A DNA stretch of 5,664 nucleotides from Synechococcaceae cyanobacterium (GTDB lineage Bacteria; Cyanobacteriota; Cyanobacteriia; PCC-6307; Cyanobiaceae), in the NCBI GenBank assembly GCA_947460085.1, contig CANHGA010000144.1, positions 1 through 5,664 on the forward strand. Reading direction: 5' to 3'. Position 1 is the stretch's first letter. Each line of letters opens with the position of its first letter. The position numbers and the translations under genes were made by a program. Below the pieces are notes generated by a model. It had not been told where the DNA came from. It saw only the letters and a list, made by a program, of their open reading frames with translations, and did no database searches. Shown here piece after piece: positions 1 through 4,607 of this stretch.

Positions 1-1
1 C

Positions 2-253
2 AGTAAGGAATTTGCCTGGGTGTTGAATCATGAAGCTATCCATGTGTCCCAAAGTTGCAAAAAAGGATCCCTAAACGCCAATCCAGAAGTCATTGGTTTG
101 ACAAAATCCCTCCCCCCCGAACTGGAGTTCGTTTTTCAGAAGCCCCCCTATCGGAATACTTCGCTACGGGCCAAAAGCTTTGAAAGGGAAGCCTTTGCTA
201 ATCAATCAGATCTTGACATGGGTCCTTCCTTGGTGAAGGCCTACTGTTCCTGA
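2..253 (+). CDS. C-terminal part of a small HExxH metallopeptidase-like protein (5' truncated)
   Basis: The frame is open to the left edge, so the true start lies outside the window. A GTG at 20 is in frame, but it falls in the middle of what looks like the conserved core, so it is probably not the start. Visible residues 10-14 are H-E-A-I-H, preceded by Asn and followed by V-S-Q-S-C. About 47 residues after the second His comes E-R-E-A-F-A-N (61-67). HExxH followed by a Glu in an E-x-E-A context is the zinc-site layout of gluzincin-like peptidases such as the ImmA/IrrE and DUF4157 groups. I infer a zinc metallopeptidase fold; activity and substrate are unknown. No membrane segment is seen in the visible part. 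The stop overlaps the next start by one base (TGATG), implying translational coupling to a membrane protein. Hand-counted GC is about 47% over the first 240 bases, low for this window. Confidence 0.7.
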   Translation, partial: SKEFAWVLNHEAIHVSQSCKKGSLNANPEVIGLTKSLPPELEFVFQKPPYRNTSLRAKSFEREAFANQSDLDMGPSLVKAYCS

Positions 254-1251
254 TGTCTGATTTGTTTGGTCGCCAATCCTTGCCCCATCATGGGGTTCGG
301 TGCTTACTTGGCGTCGCCCTGGCAATCTTTTATATCGATGCCTTTTTATTTGGTGCGCCCTGGCACATCGTGTGTTTGCTCACGCTGGTAGGCCTGATCT
401 CCTTTTTGGGGCTGTGGCAGGCGGTTGAACATGGCGCCCTTTCTCCCATCGGCTGGAGGGATGTTTTTGGGAGCACATTGTCCACTGTTTTTGTTCTAAT
501 GCTGCTCCATTTGGGCGTTCAAAGTGTCATTCTCGCAGCTGGTTTGATCGGGGTTTTAGGTGGATGCCTAGAGCTTCTGTTTCCCCATGGCATCTTTAAG
601 GATATGTCTCCAGCGTTTTATTGCGGGGCTTTTGTAGGTATGACATCTGAGGCTGTCTTGATTGATCCTGCATTCGTTGTTCTGGCTGGCGCCTTAGCAG
701 GCGGCTTTTGGTCATTGTTTCGTCACAGCTGGATTGGGATCGGAGGAAAAATGGGAACCATGGCCTTCTTTGCGGTTTTTGTTGCTATTGGATTGGCGAT
801 TGTTTTTGGGCGTGCTGCCCCTGGAGTGAGGCCTAATGCCCTTCCTTCCTTGGAGACGCCAATGATTCTTGTCGCATCCGTCCTATCGCCATTTCTCACC
901 CACTGGCTTGCCTACAGGCGCCAGTGGGGAGTGGTTCTTGGTTCGGCATTGCCTTCGGCGTCGGTGGCGCTGATTCTGCTCTTTTTGATCCATCCCTTTT
1001 ACGATTTCTCTGGCCGCGTTGAGGCGGCGTGGATGGGTGCCAGTTTTGTGGGGATGACGAATTTGAACACCCGGGAGTTACCTGCTTGGACACTGGGTGT
1101 CATGGGCCTTTGTTTTGGATTATTAACCCTGTGCTTTGAACCTTCGTTGGTTGGTGTGGGTGGTGATTTGGGTGTTACAGCAGCCGTCTCGGCCTTTTCA
1201 GTTCTTGGGATAAGATTGATACATCGGGGGCTAGTACGTGATGCATCGTGA
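253..1251 (+). CDS. Polytopic membrane protein with internal two-fold repeat, unknown function
   Basis: This 332-residue protein is almost entirely hydrophobic, with roughly nine or ten membrane-spanning stretches. I do not recognise the family. Residues about 124-169 and 261-308 form two related units. Each begins G-A-(S)-F-V-G-M-T (125-131 and 262-269) and, 33-34 residues later, has a Gly-rich motif: G-I-G-G-K-M-G (162-168) and G-V-G-G-D-L-G (301-307). Each unit is preceded by a hydrophobic stretch ending in a His/Pro/Phe-rich turn. Such duplicated halves are common in transporters and channels, so a transport or channel role is inferred only. The ATG is chosen because it overlaps the upstream stop as TGATG. 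An AAGG about 13 bases upstream is a weak ribosome site, so coupling to the upstream gene is likely. The end overlaps the next membrane-protein gene by 11 bases. GC is about 45-50% in sampled lines. Confidence 0.87.
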   Translation: MSDLFGRQSLPHHGVRCLLGVALAIFYIDAFLFGAPWHIVCLLTLVGLISFLGLWQAVEHGALSPIGWRDVFGSTLSTVFVLMLLHLGVQSVILAAGLIGVLGGCLELLFPHGIFKDMSPAFYCGAFVGMTSEAVLIDPAFVVLAGALAGGFWSLFRHSWIGIGGKMGTMAFFAVFVAIGLAIVFGRAAPGVRPNALPSLETPMILVASVLSPFLTHWLAYRRQWGVVLGSALPSASVALILLFLIHPFYDFSGRVEAAWMGASFVGMTNLNTRELPAWTLGVMGLCFGLLTLCFEPSLVGVGGDLGVTAAVSAFSVLGIRLIHRGLVRDAS

Positions 1252-1918
1252 TCAGGTTGAGGTTTTTAGCCCAGCATCCGCGCTGCGCTTGAAGCTCGTC
1301 GAGGGTCGCAGTCGCTGGTTGTGCCTGGGTACCTTGGTTGCCATTTGGTTGATTGATAGCTCGCTCGCCAATGTGCTGCTGAGGAGTGACATCATCGGCG
1401 ACCATATGCAGTCTTTTGACAGCCGCTTTGAGCAGTTCAGTGGCTATCTATTCTTCCTGGTCACCTCGGTGATGGCGTTTGCCGTGCTGCGGCCATTGCC
1501 CAGGCTTGTGATTCCGATGGCCAGCATCTACTCGGCCTTTGCGGTCGCCCAGTTGATTGCCAACGTGCTGTCGATGGTGCTCACAGCCCACGTCAAGACA
1601 GGCATCGGTCTGACAGAGCTATGGGATGTGGCAGCTGTCTATGTCATGTCTGTGGTGGTTTTTATGGTGGTCTACTTGTTGTTTGATGTGACCACCCCCG
1701 GCGGAGCTTTCGTTTGGCCTTCCAGGGAGGGCCAAGACCCTCCCGAACCCCATTTGATTGATTATTTGTTTGTTTCGCTCAACGTCAACTCCACCTACGG
1801 GCCCACCAGTGAGGCTGTGATGTCACGGGGGTGCAAGTTGGTGATGGCCCTGCAAACCCTGCTTTCCGTCTTAATGCTGACCGTGTTGATCGCCCGGGCT
1901 GTTGGTGCGACCACCTGA
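1241..1918 (+). CDS. Membrane protein with K+-channel-like C-terminal pore region and atypical filter
   Basis: The protein has 225 residues. Hydrophobic segments lie at about 27-47, 66-85, 90-116 and 128-149, with a last helix at 199-221. Before the last helix comes a pore-helix-like stretch, L-I-D-Y-L-F-V-S-L (172-180), then N-S-T-Y-G-P-T-S (183-190) where a K+ channel would have T-x-G-Y-G-D. The last helix ends L-I-A-R-A-V-G, typical of the inner helix of two-helix channels. As I recall it, a bacterial family of unknown function has the same plan: a D-x-x-x-x-G-G turn (here F-D-V-T-T-P-G-G), then D-Y-L, S-P-T-like filter residues and a closing A-R-A-V. This is family resemblance, not proof of conduction. 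Start: ATG 1241 is preferred over the adjacent in-frame GTG 1238; GGGGG at 1226-1230 could serve as a weak ribosome site. It overlaps the upstream gene by 11 bases, suggesting one operon. Confidence 0.88.
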   Translation: MHRDQVEVFSPASALRLKLVEGRSRWLCLGTLVAIWLIDSSLANVLLRSDIIGDHMQSFDSRFEQFSGYLFFLVTSVMAFAVLRPLPRLVIPMASIYSAFAVAQLIANVLSMVLTAHVKTGIGLTELWDVAAVYVMSVVVFMVVYLLFDVTTPGGAFVWPSREGQDPPEPHLIDYLFVSLNVNSTYGPTSEAVMSRGCKLVMALQTLLSVLMLTVLIARAVGATT

Positions 1919-1929
1919 TCGCTTCTGGT
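1919..1929. other. 11-base convergent junction, no clear terminator
   Basis: The + strand trio ends at 1918 and the - strand gene ends at 1930. The gap is too short for a terminator. The nearest inverted repeat, TTCTC-CTTC-GAGAA at about 1945-1958, is only a 5-bp stem inside the - strand coding end and lacks a T-run, so transcripts from the two sides may overlap. Confidence 0.6.
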
Positions 1930-2673
1930 TCAGACGCCCATTAGTTCTCCTTCGAGAAGCATGTTGAAGTGGAGTAATTGGGTGTCGTTCAGTTGCTGAC
2001 GACTGGAAAGGCTGAAATGTTGCTCCAGGAAGCTCCTTCCCCTGGAGGCATCCCATTGCAATTGTCCTAGTAATTGGTCGCATTGGCTAAGCAGGTCTTT
2101 GCGACGCAGGGGTATCGGAGCATTACCAGGATTGGCCCCGGGACTGAGGGCCTCAACGGCTTTGAGATAGGCGACAAGGTCGACGTAGCTGGTGAGGCGG
2201 TTTCGGCTGGGATGGCTAAAAGCTCTCTCTAGATAGATCGCTTCGTCATCACGGGTCCAACCCAGCCGTTGCAGTTGCAAGTCCAGGCCTGCCAGTTCGC
2301 TACTCCAGTCCTCGGGCTCCCCGCCCTGCTCCGCTGACGGAGGTTCCAGCTTTTGAAACGGGGGCAGTTTGGGTTCGGCGTCGTTGAGCGCTGCAGTGGG
2401 TGGAGTTGCTGGTTCAGGCAGGGGGGCTTGTTCGGGTTTCGGGGAGGTTGCCTGGATTTGGAGCTTGGGTTTGGGATCGCTAGGGGGTTGGGACCTGGTC
2501 TGCGGCTGGGTTGCAAGCCTTGCCAAGAGCCTGGTGGTTGCTCGATCTTCCGCTTCTTCGGCTGTTGGGGCTTCCCCCAGGGCGCTGCCCAGGCATTGGT
2601 CGTTGGCCAAGGCGCGCACCTGACCCACCCGCCTACCGGTTTCGGCATGGACCAACTGGGCCTCGAGCTGCAT
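1930..2673 (-). CDS. Cyanobacterial-type hypothetical protein with Pro-rich linker and two C-terminal repeats
   Basis: The protein has 247 residues and no signal peptide or membrane helix. Residues 1-53 form a small domain, probably strands followed by a helix, with L-G-S-A-L-G-E-A (28-35) and T-A-E-E-A-E-D-R-A (37-45). Residues about 55-122 are a Pro/Gln/Lys-rich low-complexity linker. The C-terminus carries two units that align without gaps: W139 to E174 and W207 to E241. They share W, (Y/F)-L-E, F, S-x-x-S-R and two Leu positions. The second unit is preceded by Q-C-D-Q-L-L-G-Q-L. It resembles conserved hypothetical proteins of marine picocyanobacteria; the function is unknown to me, and a scaffold or nucleic-acid role would be guesswork. 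The start at 2673 is chosen over an in-frame ATG at 2760 because the latter would overlap the divergent TerC gene by about 50 bases, and because AGGGAG lies 10 bases upstream of 2673. Confidence 0.85.
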   Translation of the reverse strand: MQLEAQLVHAETGRRVGQVRALANDQCLGSALGEAPTAEEAEDRATTRLLARLATQPQTRSQPPSDPKPKLQIQATSPKPEQAPLPEPATPPTAALNDAEPKLPPFQKLEPPSAEQGGEPEDWSSELAGLDLQLQRLGWTRDDEAIYLERAFSHPSRNRLTSYVDLVAYLKAVEALSPGANPGNAPIPLRRKDLLSQCDQLLGQLQWDASRGRSFLEQHFSLSSRQQLNDTQLLHFNMLLEGELMGV

Positions 2674-2709
2674 CGCGGGTGGGCTCCCTGAGCCAATGGA
2701 CTTCCTAGA
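2674..2709. other. 36-base divergent intergenic region
   Basis: This gap separates the - strand hypothetical gene from the TerC gene. I see no convincing -10/-35 pair in it. Promoters for both directions must lie partly within the 5' ends of the opposite genes. If TerC starts at TTG 2740 instead of GTG 2710, the gap becomes 66 bases. Confidence 0.5.
2684..2689 (-). promoter_or_regulatory. Ribosome binding site supporting the 2673 start
   Basis: Read on the - strand this is AGGGAG, followed by a 10-base spacer and ATG at 2673. It favours the short start over the upstream ATG at 2760. Confidence 0.5.
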
Positions 2710-3549
2710 GTGGACCCTCCTTGGACCCGCTGCAGCATTTTGGAAGCGGAGTCGATCCAATCGCTAACACCCCTGCTTCAGCAAGCTGATCAATGGGCCG
2801 AGGTGCTGGTGCTGCTGCCCTTGCTGGTAGCGCTTGAGATTGTCCTTTCGGCCGACAATGCCATTGCGCTGGCCGCCATCGCCCGGGGCCTTGACGATCC
2901 GGCCAGTCAGCGCCAGGCCCTCAATTTGGGCCTCGCCCTCGCCCTGGTCTTTCGCCTCGCTTTGATCGTGGCGGCCCAGTGGGTCTTGAACTTCTGGCCC
3001 CTGCAGCTTTTGGCTGCCGGCTATTTGTTTTGGCTCTGTGCCAGTCACCTCATCAAGGTGTCGGCCCCCTCGCCAGCAGCGCTAGACGCTCCAGCCGAGC
3101 TCACCTCGCCAGACGAACAGGAGCCTGGGGAAGTTGAGATGGGGAATCCAGGCCCAGGGGTCCTGGTTGGTGCCGCCAAGGGGCTGTCGTCGGTGGTGAT
3201 CACCTTGGCCCTCACCGATCTGGCCTTCTCCCTCGACAGTGTGGCTGCAGCTGTGGCGGTGACCGATCGGTTGTTACTGGTGATGGCCGGAGGGGTGGTC
3301 GGGGTGGTCGCCCTGCGATTAACAGCGGAATTGTTTATCCGCTGGCTTGAGCAGTACCAACACCTGGAAACCGCCGGATACTTGGCGGTTGGCTTTGTGG
3401 GTTTCAGGCTGCTGTTGCGGCTGCTCGTTCCTGAGTTCGATCTTCCGGAATGGTCGTTGTTGCTGCTGGTTGCCGTTCTGTTTGCTTGGGGCTTCTCGAA
3501 GCGCAATCCCCTGGAGTCCGCTGAGCTGCCCGACAGCGCTCGAGGCTGA
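2710..3549 (+). CDS. TerC/Alx-family integral membrane protein, putative metal ion (Mn2+) exporter
   Basis: The protein has 279 residues and sits in the cytoplasmic membrane. TerC-family proteins such as Alx are linked to manganese efflux and tellurite resistance, and some members help membrane-protein insertion. Both acidic membrane signatures are present: E-I-V-L-S-A-D-N (43-50) in the first helix and T-D-L-A-F-S-L-D-S (169-177) in the middle of the protein. A-E-L-F-I-R-W-L-E (206-214) followed by A-G-Y-L-A-V-G (222-228) is also family-typical. About seven hydrophobic helices are visible, and a Pro/Glu-rich hydrophilic loop (about 119-150) splits the two halves. The substrate is inferred from the family. 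The start is uncertain: GTG 2710 has no good ribosome site, TTG 2740 is an alternative giving 269 residues, and there is no in-frame ATG before the first helix. The stop overlaps the next gene by one base (TGATG). Confidence 0.94.
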   Translation: MDPPWTRCSILEAESIQSLTPLLQQADQWAEVLVLLPLLVALEIVLSADNAIALAAIARGLDDPASQRQALNLGLALALVFRLALIVAAQWVLNFWPLQLLAAGYLFWLCASHLIKVSAPSPAALDAPAELTSPDEQEPGEVEMGNPGPGVLVGAAKGLSSVVITLALTDLAFSLDSVAAAVAVTDRLLLVMAGGVVGVVALRLTAELFIRWLEQYQHLETAGYLAVGFVGFRLLLRLLVPEFDLPEWSLLLLVAVLFAWGFSKRNPLESAELPDSARG

Positions 3550-3905
3550 TGCGAATTGAGTTGCGCCAGAGCGGCAACGACTCGCTGCTGACAACCTTCG
3601 ATGTGGAGGCCCTGGCCGACGTGCCCCAGCCCGGACGCTGGTTCATCGTTGAGAGCCAGAGTTACCTGGTGTTGCAGCGGAGCCACCGCTACAAATTGAT
3701 TGATGGTCTCTATACGCTGGCGTCCGTTGCTTTGCAGGTGAAGGCCCAGGCCCAACCCAAGGACGCCCGCTGGTGGAGCAACCAATGGGTGATTGGTGAT
3801 CCCAGTTGCCACTTCAATGCCCGCAGCCCCCTGCTGCGATGTGCCGTCCTGCCCGATGGTCCCTGCGAGCGCTGTGCCCACTTCAAACCCGATGAAATGG
3901 CTTGA
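3549..3905 (+). CDS. DUF6464-like cyanobacterial protein with a four-Cys motif
   Basis: The protein has 118 residues and is predicted soluble. The N-terminal half contains P-G-R-W (28-31) and the aromatic patch Y-L-V-L-Q-R-S-H-R-Y (39-48). The C-terminus has W-V-I-G-D-P-S-C (80-87), then N-A-R-S-P-L-L-R-C-A-V (90-100) and G-P-C-E-R-C (104-109). The four cysteines are C87, C98, C106 and C109, spaced x10-x7-x2, with His111 nearby. I recognise this pattern as the cyanobacterial DUF6464 family, whose function is unknown. A zinc or other metal site is a plausible inference. ATG 3549 overlaps the TerC stop as TGATG; GAGG lies only three bases upstream, too close to be a normal ribosome site, so reinitiation after TerC is likely. 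The 3' end overlaps the next gene by 14 bases in another frame. Confidence 0.92.
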   Translation: MRIELRQSGNDSLLTTFDVEALADVPQPGRWFIVESQSYLVLQRSHRYKLIDGLYTLASVALQVKAQAQPKDARWWSNQWVIGDPSCHFNARSPLLRCAVLPDGPCERCAHFKPDEMA

Positions 3906-4593
3906 ATGCCGGTTGGTTAAAGGTCACGGGGTGGCCTCGGGCCAGGGTGCGGCAAACCCCTATCCCGCCGGCACGATTGAGCTGCAGCACCCTTACTTCG
4001 CGGCCCTTGGGCTTGATCTCAGTGCTTGCTTCAAAGGCACCCTCAACCTCTCGGTGGCACCGCTGGAATGGCGTCTCCAACACCCCGACCACTGCTTCGA
4101 GCACCTGGCCTGGACGCCCCTGCATCCACCGGAGACCTTCAGCTTTTGGCGGATTGAGGTGCGTCGCCTGGGGAGCGGCCCCGATTGCTTGGCTCCAGAC
4201 CATTCGTCTACCGAGCTTGTTCCAGCGTGGATTTACCTGCCAGATCCCTCAACCAAGGTGCGCCATTTCCAGCCGCCGATGGTGCTTGAGGTTTTGGCAC
4301 CTCCGTTGGGCCCAGTGGCCGTTGGGGACCGTTTTGCCCTAGGGGTTGATCCAACCAAGGTGGGCTGTCTTGATGGCGTTCGGCTGAGGGCCAAGTTGCT
4401 GGAGTTCCTCAAGTTTCGGGTACTTGCTGCCCAGGCGGAATTTTTCGCGGATTGTCGCCCAAGTCCTGGTGAGTCCATTGATCCCTGGTTGTTGCGCTCC
4501 TGGTTGGGGGGATGCCTGCCCGAGGTCCTGGCCCTGGGCGATGCCGATCTGCTAGCCACCTGTGCCAAGGCCTGGGATCTCTACGGCCCCTAG
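3892..4593 (+). CDS. Hypothetical protein with similarity to the CTP-dependent riboflavin kinase (RibK/DUF120) fold
   Basis: The protein has 233 residues, with no signal peptide or membrane helix. Along residues 8-150 the motif order matches archaeal RibK: a Gly-rich entry loop G-V-A-S-G-Q-G (13-19), then L-G (39-40), K-G-T-L-N-L (48-53), A-W-I-Y-L-P (112-117), L-E-V-L-A-P (132-137) and V-G-D (144-146). In RibK the Gly-rich loop binds CTP, and the Thr and Asn of G-T-L-N sit at the metal/phosphate site; both are kept here (T50, N52). This is recognition by pattern, so the fold is moderately supported and the activity is not. A second domain, about residues 160-233, looks helical and is absent from minimal RibK proteins. 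An in-frame ATG at 3793 would overlap the DUF6464-like gene by 113 bases and is rejected; ATG 3892 overlaps it by 14. GTLN-type members are unusual in bacteria, where bifunctional RibF normally makes FMN. Confidence 0.87.
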   Translation: MKWLECRLVKGHGVASGQGAANPYPAGTIELQHPYFAALGLDLSACFKGTLNLSVAPLEWRLQHPDHCFEHLAWTPLHPPETFSFWRIEVRRLGSGPDCLAPDHSSTELVPAWIYLPDPSTKVRHFQPPMVLEVLAPPLGPVAVGDRFALGVDPTKVGCLDGVRLRAKLLEFLKFRVLAAQAEFFADCRPSPGESIDPWLLRSWLGGCLPEVLALGDADLLATCAKAWDLYGP

Positions 4594-4596
4594 GGT

Positions 4597-4602
4597 GGAG
4601 AG
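4597..4602 (+). promoter_or_regulatory. Ribosome binding site of the helicase gene
   Basis: GGAGAG lies just after the upstream stop (4591-4593). Counting from GGAG, the spacer is 7 bases to codon ATT at 4608 and, if the start were at GTT 4611, 10 bases. It is the best ribosome site in this block and supports initiation near 4608-4611, although no standard start codon is there. Confidence 0.55.
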
Positions 4603-4607
4603 CTCCG

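Noticed and set aside
112..118. Run of seven C as a possible slippage or frameshift site
   Set aside because: The frame is intact on both sides, with the HExxH and E-x-E-A motifs in the same frame, so there is no sign of a broken or phase-variable gene.
1945..1958. Hairpin TTCTC/GAGAA as a terminator between the convergent genes
   Set aside because: The 5-bp AT-containing stem lies inside coding sequence and has no T-tract on either strand.
2229..2738. Open frame on the - strand overlapping the hypothetical gene, plus + strand frames in 2353-2708
   Set aside because: They are Pro/Arg- or Gly-rich shadows of the low-complexity linker. The chosen frame has the conserved W/F/SR repeats and a ribosome site.
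3045..3881. Long open frame on the - strand, opposite the TerC and DUF6464-like genes
   Set aside because: It would encode a Ser/Thr/Gly-rich peptide with no recognisable motif. The + strand carries clear family signatures across the same bases, and GC-rich coding DNA often leaves the reverse frame open.
3793..3891. N-terminal extension of the RibK-like gene from ATG 3793
   Set aside because: These bases encode the conserved Cys block of the DUF6464-like protein in another frame; the extension itself looks like low-complexity shadow sequence.
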